Shown here piece after piece: positions 1 through 6,789 of a stretch of 51,175 nucleotides of DNA. The position numbers and the translations under genes are program-made. The DNA is taken from the IMG/VR virus record IMGVR_UViG_3300037176_000027, positions 1 through 51,175 of that record. One strand, written 5' to 3'. Numbering within the stretch: the first letter of the stretch is position 1; each line of letters begins with the position of its first letter. The DNA comes from a virus. A model generated the notes under the pieces. That model saw nothing but the letters and a program-made list of their open reading frames with translations, did not search any database and had not been told where the DNA came from.

Positions 1-23
1 TCCGGCCGGCTGGCCGCGGGCCA

Positions 24-41
24 GCACCGCCGCTGCGGTGC
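24..41 (-). terminator. Small hairpin downstream of leftward gene 59-463
   Basis: A perfect 7-bp stem (GCACCGC/GCGGTGC) with a 4-nt loop lies just after the stop codon of the leftmost minus-strand gene. There is no T-run on the minus strand, so it is only a possible terminator. Confidence 0.3.
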
Positions 42-58
42 CGCCCCGTGGCCGCCGG

Positions 59-463
59 TCAGAAGTCCTCGAACACCGCGGCGTGGCCGTCCCGGTGAAC
101 GGTCGCCCAGGCCACCGTGCCGGGCTGGCCGCCGAGCGCGGCGCGGGCGACGTCGCTCGCGGCATTCCGGGCCCAGCTGTAGCTAGGCACCTCGGCCCCG
201 TCCTCGACATCGAACCGGTTGACGCCGATGAACACGGCACCGGCCACAGTCCGGACCTCTTGGCCGGCCGTCCACCAGCCGTGCGCCTTGCCCGGCTGAA
301 TCATGGGGATCGCCGCCAGGTCGGCCCGCGGCTCCGCGTCGAGCAGGGCCCGCGCGTGCCGCACGGCGGCCTCGCTGGGTTGCCACCGTGCCCGCATGTC
401 CTCTTCGGGGCTGAGCGCAGCGCCCTTCGGCCCGTACAGCCAATCCGGCCTGGTCGCAGTCAT
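59..463 (-). CDS. Hypothetical protein, 134 aa
   Basis: Second gene of the leftmost leftward unit, 45 bp downstream of 509-778. The ATG is preceded by a good ribosome site (GGAAGGAAACACC). The product is soluble, mildly acidic and rich in Ala, Trp and aromatic residues (PGKAHGWW near residue 58, FIGVNRFDVEDG near 78), with no membrane segment or recognisable catalytic motif. The final third looks like a compact alpha/beta domain. No family recognised. It is probably co-transcribed from the promoter at 823-855. Confidence 0.7.
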   Translation of the reverse strand: MTATRPDWLYGPKGAALSPEEDMRARWQPSEAAVRHARALLDAEPRADLAAIPMIQPGKAHGWWTAGQEVRTVAGAVFIGVNRFDVEDGAEVPSYSWARNAASDVARAALGGQPGTVAWATVHRDGHAAVFEDF

Positions 464-508
464 GGTGTTTCCTTCCGTGTTCGCTCGGGTGGGGGCGCGC
501 GGGCCCGG

Positions 509-778
509 TCAGGCCCGCGCCGGGCACAGGGCGTCGACCAGCTGGCTGACTATCGCCGACTTCCGGCCGCGCCGGACCTCGACCCGGGTCGCCTGGGCGA
601 CCGCGCGGAGGTCAGCCACCGTCAGGCCGCCCAGGACCTCGCGGATCGCCTCGGCACCGGAGATCCCGCCGACCTTGACCAGCTGCCGGGCGCTGCGGGC
701 GACGGCCAGCGCGGTCCGGTAGGGGTGGTTCTCGGGGAGGAAGGCTGCGAGGCCGGTGAGGAAGGCGAGACGGATCAT
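509..778 (-). CDS. Hypothetical protein, 89 aa, basic helical
   Basis: First gene of the leftmost leftward unit. Its ATG is preceded by AGGAG (RBS) and lies 45 bp downstream of the operator-promoter at 823-855. The N-terminus is hydrophobic (RLAFLTGLAAFLP). The C-terminal half (residues about 50-85, LTVADLRAVAQ...RRGRKSAIVSQLVDAL) resembles a SAP-like helix-extended-helix nucleic-acid-binding motif, which is only a weak pattern match. Function unknown. It may bind DNA or RNA in the early phage programme. Confidence 0.68.
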   Translation of the reverse strand: MIRLAFLTGLAAFLPENHPYRTALAVARSARQLVKVGGISGAEAIREVLGGLTVADLRAVAQATRVEVRRGRKSAIVSQLVDALCPARA

Positions 779-822
779 GGCTGGCTCCTGATGTGTGGGG
801 GGCCGGTAACTCCCGGCAGATA

Positions 823-855
823 TGACTAAGTTACCGTGCCATTAAAACTTAGTCA
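823..855 (-). promoter_or_regulatory. Operator-promoter O1 (inverted repeat over -35/-10)
   Basis: On the minus strand, TTGACT (-35) and TAACTT (-10) are separated by exactly 17 bp. The same bases form a perfect 10-bp inverted repeat, TGACTAAGTT - 13 nt - AACTTAGTCA. A repressor bound here would cover both promoter boxes. Three further copies at 2686, 3848 and 5985 have the same geometry. An AT-rich conserved block (about 862-893, including AAAGAATCTAA) lies directly upstream of the -35. It drives 778-59. Confidence 0.85.
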
Positions 856-909
856 AGTCAGATATAGCAAAGAATCTAAGAAAATTTGTCTTGCCTGGTC
901 AGAGGGCAT

Positions 910-948
910 AAAAAAGAGCCTGCCCGGCATCATCTGCCTGGCAGGCTC
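910..948 (-). terminator. Intrinsic terminator of leftward gene 1006-1539
   Basis: A perfect 9-bp stem GAGCCTGCC/GGCAGGCTC with a 15-nt loop is followed on the minus strand by six T (A910-915 on plus). It is placed between gene 1006-1539 and the upstream block of promoter O1. The arm resembles that of the terminator at 3935-3970. Confidence 0.85.
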
Positions 949-1005
949 TCCCCGGCCGTCTCTGGCCGTCTCTGTCTCTCGGATGTCTTCCGCTGGCCTC
1001 CCGGC

Positions 1006-1539
1006 TTACCGGTCCGCACTGGCCGTCCTGGGCCGTTTCCGGCCGCCCGGACCGCTGGCAGGTGCCTTAGACCGTGCCGGCCGCTTAGCCGCCGGCCGTC
1101 CGGCCGCAGCCTCAGCTGCCCCGGCCTGCGCCGCCGCGTACGCCACCTCTGCCTGCTCCTGAGTGACCGGCTCGCCGCAATGCGGGCAGGGGAACGGGAA
1201 CGGCGACATGATCCGGTCCCGGCTGTCCGCGCGCCCGCCAGCCGGCCGGCCGCCACCCTTGCCCTTGCCCGGCCGCGCAGCATCCCACGCCCGGAAAGCA
1301 CCCATCGTCCACGTCGGCGTCTGCCCGAGCCGCGTCGGCGAAGCCGCGGGCATGTCGCCCGGCCGCTCGTCAGGGGTGCCGCGCCGCGCGTCCGACCTGG
1401 CCTTCACCGACAGAACCGACGTGTGCTTCACACCGCCCTGTAGGTGCGCCCACACGACCGGCGTGATGAGCACGTCGTCCGCGAGGTCGTCCAGGTTCTC
1501 GGGCAGCTCCTCCGGAACGGCAACTAGGTCAATGTTCAT
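1006..1539 (-). CDS. Hypothetical protein, 177 aa, with a C-terminal zinc-knuckle-like CPHC
   Basis: Follows the DUF932 gene after a hairpin. The ATG at 1539 opens MNIDLVAVPEELPENL. A longer reading frame exists but would run through the hairpin at 1560-1586. The N-terminal about 60 residues are acidic and ordered (VLITPVVWAHLQGG). The middle is Gly/Arg/Lys-rich, and a CPHCG motif near residue 120 is followed by an Ala/Arg-rich tail. The single CxxC suggests partial zinc binding or a degenerate ribbon. There is no clear Shine-Dalgarno, so it may be translated from a near-leaderless or read-through transcript. Family not recognised. Confidence 0.6.
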   Translation of the reverse strand: MNIDLVAVPEELPENLDDLADDVLITPVVWAHLQGGVKHTSVLSVKARSDARRGTPDERPGDMPAASPTRLGQTPTWTMGAFRAWDAARPGKGKGGGRPAGGRADSRDRIMSPFPFPCPHCGEPVTQEQAEVAYAAAQAGAAEAAAGRPAAKRPARSKAPASGPGGRKRPRTASADR

Positions 1540-1559
1540 ATGATCAGGATACGGGGAAA

Positions 1560-1586
1560 CCCTCAGCGAGGAAACCTCGCTGAGGG
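1560..1586 (-). terminator. 12-bp hairpin between 1608-2636 and 1006-1539
   Basis: A perfect 12-bp stem CCCTCAGCGAGG/CCTCGCTGAGGG with a 3-nt loop is followed by TTT on the minus strand. It lies 22 bp past the stop of the DUF932 gene. It probably attenuates read-through into the next gene, or acts as an RNA-stabilising hairpin, because the T-run is short. Confidence 0.65.
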
Positions 1587-1607
1587 CGCCCGTCGCGCTG
1601 GCCGCCA

Positions 1608-2636
1608 TCATGCCGCCTGAAGGATCTCGTACACGCCCTGCTTCAGGTTCGCGTAGTCGGTGCTCAGGGTTCGCCTGGCACGCACCAGCTCCGGGTCGGC
1701 GCCCTTCCGTGCCTGCACCGGGGCCATCCAGTCCAGGTACTCCACGGCCGCCTGGTAGGCACCCCACTTGGTGTTCCGGATCGCGGCCTGCGTCTCGGAC
1801 TCGCGGAACAGCCACCGCAGCGAGCCGACCTCCTCCTCCCACGCCGTGACCTGCTTCGGCGTCGCGTCGTCTCCCGGCCGCTCGCCGCACATCTCGATCA
1901 TGAACTTCTCGAACTGGGCGTCGGTGAACGTCTCGTTGATCATCCGGTCGGCCTCGTCCTGCAAGGCGTCGACGTACTCCATGGACAGAGCCAGGGCCTT
2001 ACGGGCCTCCGCGACCGCACCGTCCCGCATCCCGGCCGTGTGCCGGATCTTGAAGGTCGACTTCGCGGACGCTATGTGAAGGTCCTGGGTGTTCTTGCAG
2101 ACAATCCGGACCGCGCCGACCGACAGCACCAGGCACTTTCTACCGGTGTGGTTGTTGTGCGCCGCGAGGAAGAGATCCATGGCGTCGACCCCGCCGACCT
2201 TGATCGCTTCGGGCAGGCGCATCGTGACGAACACGTCCTGGCCGTCGCTCAGCGACCCGGCGGTCTCGAAGCCCGCGCCGGACTCATAGCTCACCGCGTC
2301 AAGGAAGTCGGTCATCTCCTCGTTCTGAAACGGATCCCACACCTTGCCGACCGTGCCGTTGACGAGCAGCTGCGGCTTACTGGTGACGGGATTGGTGCGC
2401 CACACGGCATAGGTGTCGGGGACGGTCAGCGTGACCGGGCCGTTGCCGAAGTTGTCGGTCGAGGTGATCGGCTGCTTGCGCACGTCCCACCCGGCGAGCT
2501 TCGCCGCGGTGAGCGTCTGCTCCGCGGTCATGGCGTCCTGGTCCTCGAAGATCGTTCCGAGCCGGTGCCAGGCCGGCTTGCGGGCCGCCGCGAATCCGGC
2601 GCTGCCGTCCTCGAAGATTTCCACTGCGTCGGGCAT
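1608..2636 (-). CDS. DUF932 / phage-plasmid-like protein (TIGR03299), 342 aa
   Basis: The full-length product has the family's features: N-terminal FAAARKPAWHRLG, then DVRKQPI, a long alpha/beta middle with VTMRLPEAI and AHNNHTGRKCLVLS, VGAVRIVCKNT, and helical ends. Family members are common in actinobacterial phages and plasmids and in many large phages, often near replication or early genes; their biochemical role is not established. The ATG has a good RBS (AGAGGAG), 50 bp downstream of operator-promoter O2. It ends at a hairpin. Codon usage matches its neighbours. Confidence 0.9.
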   Translation of the reverse strand: MPDAVEIFEDGSAGFAAARKPAWHRLGTIFEDQDAMTAEQTLTAAKLAGWDVRKQPITSTDNFGNGPVTLTVPDTYAVWRTNPVTSKPQLLVNGTVGKVWDPFQNEEMTDFLDAVSYESGAGFETAGSLSDGQDVFVTMRLPEAIKVGGVDAMDLFLAAHNNHTGRKCLVLSVGAVRIVCKNTQDLHIASAKSTFKIRHTAGMRDGAVAEARKALALSMEYVDALQDEADRMINETFTDAQFEKFMIEMCGERPGDDATPKQVTAWEEEVGSLRWLFRESETQAAIRNTKWGAYQAAVEYLDWMAPVQARKGADPELVRARRTLSTDYANLKQGVYEILQAA

Positions 2637-2685
2637 TTACTGTCTCCTCTTGCCTGTGGCCCGGGGCCGTTCCCCTGTGCCGATA

Positions 2686-2718
2686 TGACTAAGTTATCGT
2701 GCCACATAAACCTAGTCA
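2686..2718 (-). promoter_or_regulatory. Operator-promoter O2
   Basis: Second copy of the module: minus-strand TTGACT - 17 bp - TAACTT. It is overlapped by the 33-bp inverted repeat with one mismatch (TGACTAAGTT/AACCTAGTCA). The upstream block 2728-2757 contains CAAAG...CTTTG around AATCTAA. It drives the DUF932 gene and possibly 1006-1539. Confidence 0.85.
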
Positions 2719-2778
2719 AGTCAGATACAGCAAAGAATCTAAAAACTTTGTCTTGCCTGATCAGTGGCTAGACAGATC

Positions 2779-2950
2779 GGGCCGTCCCTGGCCTCTGGGC
2801 CGTCCCTGGGCCGCCCCTTGGCCTCTGGGCCGTCCCTGGCCTCTGGGCCGTCCCTGGGCCGCCCCTTGGCCTCTGGGCCGTCCCTGGCCTCTGGGCCGTC
2901 CCTAGGCCGTCCCTGGCCTCTGGGCCGTCCCTGGGCCGCTGGGCCGCTGG
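2779..2950. repeat. GGGCCG tandem/higher-order repeat, 48-bp unit
   Basis: Two perfect 48-bp copies (2779-2826 and 2827-2874) are followed by a third, diverged run to about 2950. Each unit is an 18-bp subrepeat (GGGCCGTCCCTGGCCTCT) plus a 30-bp variant. The array fills the non-coding stretch between the terminator of 3075-3797 and promoter O2. It is open in several frames only because 48 is divisible by 3; no gene is supported here. Confidence 0.9.
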
Positions 2951-3023
2951 GCCGTCCCAGCTGGCCAGCTGGGCACCGACCAGGCCGCCGCCAACTGCCC
3001 ACCGCGCGCCGCCCGCGCACACG

Positions 3024-3057
3024 AAAATCGCCCCGGCAGGCAGCCCGCCGGGGCGAT
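3024..3057 (-). terminator. Terminator of the DUF2786 gene
   Basis: An 11-bp perfect stem ATCGCCCCGGC/GCCGGGGCGAT is followed by TTTT on the minus strand, 18 bp beyond the stop codon of 3075-3797. Confidence 0.8.
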
Positions 3058-3074
3058 CCGAGAGGGGAAGCGAT

Positions 3075-3797
3075 TCAGGTCAGGGCCTTCTGGCCGCTCG
3101 CGTCGACCGAAGTGCCGCCCATGGTGGCCCGCCGGCCAGCCGCAGCACCCGCACCGTAAGCGGAGTAGTCGAACCGCCGGGCGCGGCTCTTGACCCGGTT
3201 CGGGAACTCGGCGTCGAAAGCCTTGATCACGGCCAGCTCGCGGCTGGCCAGGACCAGGGAAGCCCCGCCGTCGCTGGTGCTGTCCGCATCGCCCTTGGCC
3301 GCGCGGCGGGCCTCCTCGCAGCGCACGGCCACCGCGTCGATGAAACCGAGCATCCAGCCCTTGCGCTTTTCGTGGTCGCCGTCGACCTTGATGACACCGG
3401 AGACCATCTGGAGTCCGAGCGAGACGTACAGCACCTCGGCGGCGGCAATGTCGGACGGGTAGCCGACCACGCTCAGCTCATGGTCGCCGTTGGTGCGGAT
3501 GCACTGGCAGCCCATGCTCCGCATCAGCACAGACAGGAGACGCTGGTCGAGCGCGGGGAAGTCGGAGTCGATCCCGAACTCCTTGAGCACCATCTCGTCG
3601 GCGTGCCCGGCCGGCCTGTTCGCCGATGCCATGGCCATGTCGATCCCGTACTTGGCCGCGAGCCTGGCCGCCATCCGGTTTGCCTGCTCACGCTCGCCTT
3701 CGGTGGCACCCTCGTCCTGGGCCAGGAGGAGCGCCTTGCGGATCCTTTCGAGGTTCGGGTCCGCGGCCTGGTCGGCTTCGGTACGGACACTGGTCAT
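3075..3797 (-). CDS. DUF2786 domain-containing protein, 240 aa
   Basis: Residues about 15-55 (LERIRKALLLAQDEGAT, then EQANRMAARLAAKYGID) match the DUF2786 helical hairpin, a small domain found in phage, plasmid and mobile-element proteins. The rest is an alpha/beta region with RRFDYSAYGAG near the C-terminus, a common arrangement in actinobacterial members. I chose ATG 3797 (RBS GAGAGGGG). The longer frame starting at 3881 would begin inside promoter O3 and cannot be the natural start. It is a single-gene unit between O3 and the terminator at 3024-3057. The molecular function of the family is unknown. Confidence 0.85.
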   Translation of the reverse strand: MTSVRTEADQAADPNLERIRKALLLAQDEGATEGEREQANRMAARLAAKYGIDMAMASANRPAGHADEMVLKEFGIDSDFPALDQRLLSVLMRSMGCQCIRTNGDHELSVVGYPSDIAAAEVLYVSLGLQMVSGVIKVDGDHEKRKGWMLGFIDAVAVRCEEARRAAKGDADSTSDGGASLVLASRELAVIKAFDAEFPNRVKSRARRFDYSAYGAGAAAGRRATMGGTSVDASGQKALT

Positions 3798-3847
3798 TGG
3801 GTTCCCCTCTCGGATGTGGCCGGGGGCCGTGTTCCCCCGTGCCGATA

Positions 3848-3880
3848 TGACTAAGTTACCGTGCCGCCAAAACTTAGTCA
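3848..3880 (-). promoter_or_regulatory. Operator-promoter O3
   Basis: Third copy, with a perfect inverted repeat TGACTAAGTT - 13 - AACTTAGTCA and minus-strand TTGACT/TAACTT at 17-bp spacing. Upstream (3890-3917) it carries the clearest version of a second palindrome, GGACAAAG - 12 nt - CTTTGTCC. It drives 3797-3075. Confidence 0.86.
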
Positions 3881-3934
3881 ATATAAATAGGACAAAGAAT
3901 CTCAGGAAACTTTGTCCTGCCTGATCAGAGGCAC

Positions 3935-3970
3935 AAAAAAGCCTGCCCGGTGCCGTCTACCGGGCAGGCT
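3935..3970 (-). terminator. Terminator of the leftward operon 5946-3991
   Basis: A 12-bp perfect stem AGCCTGCCCGGT/ACCGGGCAGGCT with a 7-nt loop is followed by six T on the minus strand. It is a textbook intrinsic terminator placed 20 bp after the last gene of the five-gene unit. Confidence 0.92.
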
Positions 3971-3990
3971 GGGCCGTCCCTAGCTGTCTG

Positions 3991-4662
3991 TCAGCTGTGC
4001 CGTGGGAGTGCCGGCCGCAGTGCCCTCCGCAGGGCCGTAGTGACCGTCCTAGGCCGTTCCCGACCGTCTAGGGCCTCCGGTCCGGGCCGGCCGCTAGTGC
4101 CCTGTGCCAGCTGCACAGCCGTAGCCAGCCTTACCGCCCAATCTGCCGACACATGATTCAGGTGCAGCGTCGTCTCGCCGTCGTAGGCGACTTCGATCGC
4201 GCTGGCGAGCCCGAGCCCTCGCGGATGGATGCTCACGCTGTTCCACGTGTGGCCCGTTCCCGTCCACGAATCCGGGAATGCCGCCCGTATCGATTCCACT
4301 ACCTCATCCCGGCGTGCCAGCTGAGCGATCTCGGAGGCGACTTCACTACGGGCGCGGTCAAGGAGCGGTTCGTACCGGGGCAGTAGCCGTCCTTTGATGT
4401 CCCCGGCGATCCCTCGCGCGGGCCGGTCCGGGCTGACCGTGATCTCGGGCCGGTGATCGCCGTACGGCAGGCCGCGCCACTCAGGCGGATAGACCCCGTG
4501 TATCAGCAGGCGCCCGCGCGTTCTGTGTGATTGCAGGATGAACACTCCACGGCCGTCCTTATGCCGGATGAACGCTGCCCGGCAATGCGCGCCCGGCGAG
4601 GCCTTCCAGCCGTCGCCCAGCTCCTTCGCGGTGGCCGCCGCGACCGCATGGACGTCGGTCAT
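3991..4662 (-). CDS. Hypothetical protein, 223 aa
   Basis: Last gene of the leftward operon. Its ATG overlaps the upstream stop as ATGA, indicating translational coupling. The N-terminal about 75 residues include CRAAFIRHKDGRGVFILQ and a beta-rich stretch (GRLLIHGVYPPEW). The centre is helical (YEPLLDRARSEVASEIAQL). A C-terminal part with SVSIHPRGLGLASAIEVAYDG precedes an Arg/Pro tail encoded by GGCCG-rich DNA. No membrane segment. No family recognised; context suggests an early phage function. Confidence 0.75.
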   Translation of the reverse strand: MTDVHAVAAATAKELGDGWKASPGAHCRAAFIRHKDGRGVFILQSHRTRGRLLIHGVYPPEWRGLPYGDHRPEITVSPDRPARGIAGDIKGRLLPRYEPLLDRARSEVASEIAQLARRDEVVESIRAAFPDSWTGTGHTWNSVSIHPRGLGLASAIEVAYDGETTLHLNHVSADWAVRLATAVQLAQGTSGRPGPEALDGRERPRTVTTALRRALRPALPRHS

Positions 4663-5138
4663 GCCGCCACCGCCGCGATGTGCTGGTCAAGGTCGGCGAG
4701 CAGGTTGTTCACGGCCTCGACCGCTTCGGCCAGGACCGCCAGGGCCGCGTCTGCACCCACCGTGCAGGGCTCGCCGATGTTGACGAAGGCCTTCGCGTAG
4801 GACACGAGTGACAGCCGTACGGAACTGGCGACCTCCGCGATGTACCGGTAGGCCAGTGTGCCAGCGCGGTCATGCTCGAAGATCATGCCGATGCCGTCGC
4901 CGTAGGCCCGGACGGGCAGCTCGATCACACCCGCATGGACGGCCTTGTGCACGAGCGCGGCGATGTCGCCGGGCTCCTGGTAGTCCGCGCGCCAATCCGC
5001 CTGGACGTCCGGGAGCTGCCGGAAGTCGTCGGCGTCGTCGTACCGGCCCTCGTTGTACTGCTGGATCCCGCGGTCAAGCCAGGCGCGGGCCTTGGCCTCG
5101 TCGAAGACGAACGTCGCGCCGGCCGTAACGGTGAGCAT
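4659..5138 (-). CDS. Hypothetical protein, 159 aa
   Basis: Fourth gene of the leftward operon, with a strong RBS (GGAAGGAACC) before the ATG. It is acidic and soluble; the first half contains FDEAKARAWLDRGIQQYNEGRY and an Asp/Tyr-rich turn, the second half is helical (IAEVASSVRLSLVSYAKAF, then AVLAEAVEAVNNLLADLDQHI). It is coupled to 3991-4662 by a 4-bp overlap, so the two products may be needed in equal amounts. Function unknown. Confidence 0.75.
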   Translation of the reverse strand: MLTVTAGATFVFDEAKARAWLDRGIQQYNEGRYDDADDFRQLPDVQADWRADYQEPGDIAALVHKAVHAGVIELPVRAYGDGIGMIFEHDRAGTLAYRYIAEVASSVRLSLVSYAKAFVNIGEPCTVGADAALAVLAEAVEAVNNLLADLDQHIAAVAA

Positions 5139-5238
5139 GCTGGTTCCTTCCAGGGGGAGTGGTTGCGGGACTACTGGGCGGTTCGCCAGAGCGCGCCAGG
5201 GGCACGCCGCTGGCCAGCTGCCAGGAGCCAGACGGAGA

Positions 5239-5733
5239 TCAGGCGGCCGCCTGCTGGCGGGAGCGCCGCTGCCATTCGGTGTAGGTCCAGCGGCCGTGCG
5301 TGTCCCACCACTCGCACAGCTCCTCAGACGCGAGCTTCCGTGCGCGCTGGACAGGCCCGGACCACAGCGTGATTGGGTCGACGCCGGCCTCGTCGCCGGC
5401 CTTGGACAGCAGCTCCCCGCGGCAGTCCGCTTCGGCTTTCAGCCACGCGGCCTGGACGTACATGTCGTACTCCTCGCGCCGCTCGCGCTTGCGGGCTTCG
5501 GCGCGCTCCCGCCTGGCTTCCGCCTTCCGGCGTGCCTTCTCGGCGCGGTCGCGGCGCTCGAACTCGTCATAGATCAGTTCGTCGACGATGCGCCGGTGTC
5601 CCTTGCGGGCGTACAGCTCGGCGACGGCCAGGTCGTCGAGGCGGGCCAGCTGCTCCGGGTTCGGCACCCGCAGGACACGGAGCCAGACACGCTGCGCACA
5701 GCTGATGGGGCGGGGGGCGGCGGTGATGGTCAT
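5239..5733 (-). CDS. Hypothetical coiled-coil protein, 164 aa
   Basis: Third gene of the leftward operon. GAGGAG lies 7 bp before the ATG, inside the end of the preceding small gene. Residues about 55-95 are a dense charged helix (repeated Arg/Lys/Glu, RRKAEARRERAEARKRER), very likely a coiled coil or RNA/DNA-binding helix. The flanking parts are neutral, with Trp-rich ends (ELCEWWDTHGRWTYTEW). No enzyme motif is visible. Confidence 0.75.
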   Translation of the reverse strand: MTITAAPRPISCAQRVWLRVLRVPNPEQLARLDDLAVAELYARKGHRRIVDELIYDEFERRDRAEKARRKAEARRERAEARKRERREEYDMYVQAAWLKAEADCRGELLSKAGDEAGVDPITLWSGPVQRARKLASEELCEWWDTHGRWTYTEWQRRSRQQAAA

Positions 5734-5737
5734 CGGA

Positions 5738-5884
5738 CTACTCCTCTGTGAATAGGTCGGGCGTGCCGCACTTGTCGGGCGCGGCGGGCTGGCCGCTGTT
5801 GTCGGTGGCGTCGGGGCCGAAGAGAGTCAGGGGTTCCGCGGCGTCGAAGTCGCTGGGCCGCATGTCTGTCCAGTGCTGAGCCAT
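5738..5884 (-). CDS. Small acidic protein, 48 aa
   Basis: Starts MAQHWTDMRPSDFD at 5884, overlapping the stop of the preceding 20-codon ORF (TAATG), and ends TPDLFTEE at a TAG 4 bp before the next gene's ATG. The tight stop-start packing and the in-operon position argue that it is translated. It resembles short acidic actinobacterial phage or plasmid proteins ending in an L-F motif; no function is known. Confidence 0.6.
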   Translation of the reverse strand: MAQHWTDMRPSDFDAAEPLTLFGPDATDNSGQPAAPDKCGTPDLFTEE

Positions 5885-5946
5885 TACCGGGCCAGCCGGG
5901 GCCGGGCGGCGGTCCTGCGGAGCTGGGCCGCCTGGTCGGATGTCAT
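5884..5946 (-). CDS. Possible 20-aa leader peptide
   Basis: The first ATG after promoter O4 has a near-ideal RBS (CAGGAGGTTCACAGC) and encodes a 20-residue Arg/Ala-rich peptide that terminates at the start of 5738-5884. The strong RBS suggests real initiation. It may serve only to load ribosomes onto the operon. Confidence 0.5.
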   Translation of the reverse strand: MTSDQAAQLRRTAARPRLAR

Positions 5947-5984
5947 GCTGTGAACCTCCTGTAGAATCATTGCTGTATCGGCTA

Positions 5985-6017
5985 TGACTAAGTTAGTGTG
6001 CCGCATAAACATAGTCA
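5985..6017 (-). promoter_or_regulatory. Operator-promoter O4 at the divergence point
   Basis: Fourth copy of the module (TGACTAAGTT - 13 - AACATAGTCA, one mismatch), with minus-strand TTGACT/TAACTT at 17 bp. It sits between the leftward five-gene operon and the rightward PP-loop gene (6082). It lacks the AAAGAATCTAA block found upstream of O1-O3. The 65 bp to the right are AT-rich and must hold the rightward start signals, but I cannot place a convincing -35/-10 there. Confidence 0.82.
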
Positions 6018-6081
6018 AGTCAGATATGAATAACAGAGGTCACAAAACAATTACATATGAAATAGGAGTAAGATAACCGTC

Positions 6082-6789
6082 ATGCAGCCGGCAGACCCGA
6101 TCGAAATCGAGGGAGTGCCCCCCAGCGCCCAGCTGCGCGAGGCCCTGGCCGGCCAGACAGTGATCCTGGCCTTCAGCAGGGGAAAGGACTCACTGGCCGC
6201 CTGGCTTGCCCTACGCGACGCCGGCGCCGCCGTGATCCCGTACCACCTGTACCTGATCCCCGGCCTCAGCTGGGTCGGCGAATCGCTCGCCTACTACGCG
6301 GACTGGTTCGGCACGGAAATCATCAACCTGCCTCACCCGTCGCTGTACCGGTGGCTGTCGACGCTGCTTTTCCAGCCCCCCGAACGCTGCCGGATCCTCG
6401 AAGCCACACGGATCGTTGTCCCGGACTACAAGACCGTCAGCGACACTGTCCGCGAGCACTACGGGCTGCCCGCCGACACCTGGGTCTGTGACGGAGTGCG
6501 GGCCGCGGACTCCCCGAACCGGCGGACCAGCCTCAAAATGCACGGCCCGGTCAACCTGTCCAACCGCACGCAGAAACCCATCTGGGACTGGCGCAAGCGG
6601 CACGTCATGGACGCCATCAGCGAAGCCGGTGTCGACCTGCCGCCGGACTACGCGCTGTTCAACCGATCGTTCGACGGCCTGGACGTGCGGTTCCTCCGCG
6701 AGATCAAACGCGCCTACCCGGCCGACTACGCGACGATCCTGCGATGGTTCCCGCTCGCTGACCTGGAGCTTGCCCGTGCCGCTCTCTGA
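6082..6789 (+). CDS. PP-loop (PAPS reductase-like) ATP pyrophosphatase family protein, 235 aa
   Basis: First rightward gene. Residues 27-40 read VILAFSRGKDSLAAW, a PP-loop (SGGKDS-type) with Arg in place of the first Gly; this binds ATP in the adenine-nucleotide alpha-hydrolase fold. Downstream are PGLSWVGE, CRILEATRIV, WVCDGVRAADS and PIWDWRKRHV, typical of phage PAPS-reductase-like proteins. Known relatives reduce PAPS or adenylate substrates (CysH, TilS, QueC, DndC). Which applies here is unknown; a role in nucleic-acid modification is an inference from phage context. ATG 6082 with AGGAG 13 bp upstream. The product lacks iron-sulfur cysteine clusters. Confidence 0.82.
   Translation: MQPADPIEIEGVPPSAQLREALAGQTVILAFSRGKDSLAAWLALRDAGAAVIPYHLYLIPGLSWVGESLAYYADWFGTEIINLPHPSLYRWLSTLLFQPPERCRILEATRIVVPDYKTVSDTVREHYGLPADTWVCDGVRAADSPNRRTSLKMHGPVNLSNRTQKPIWDWRKRHVMDAISEAGVDLPPDYALFNRSFDGLDVRFLREIKRAYPADYATILRWFPLADLELARAAL

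Noticed and set aside
823-855. Bidirectional terminator or attachment site
   Set aside because: Four copies at identical spacing to genes with embedded -35/-10 boxes fit an operator-promoter better; no T-run follows.
2779-2950. CRISPR array
   Set aside because: Repeats are tandem and nested without unique spacers, and no cas gene is nearby.
3798-3881. N-terminal extension of the DUF2786 protein
   Set aside because: It would start inside the promoter and its residues do not resemble the family; the ATG at 3797 has a good RBS.
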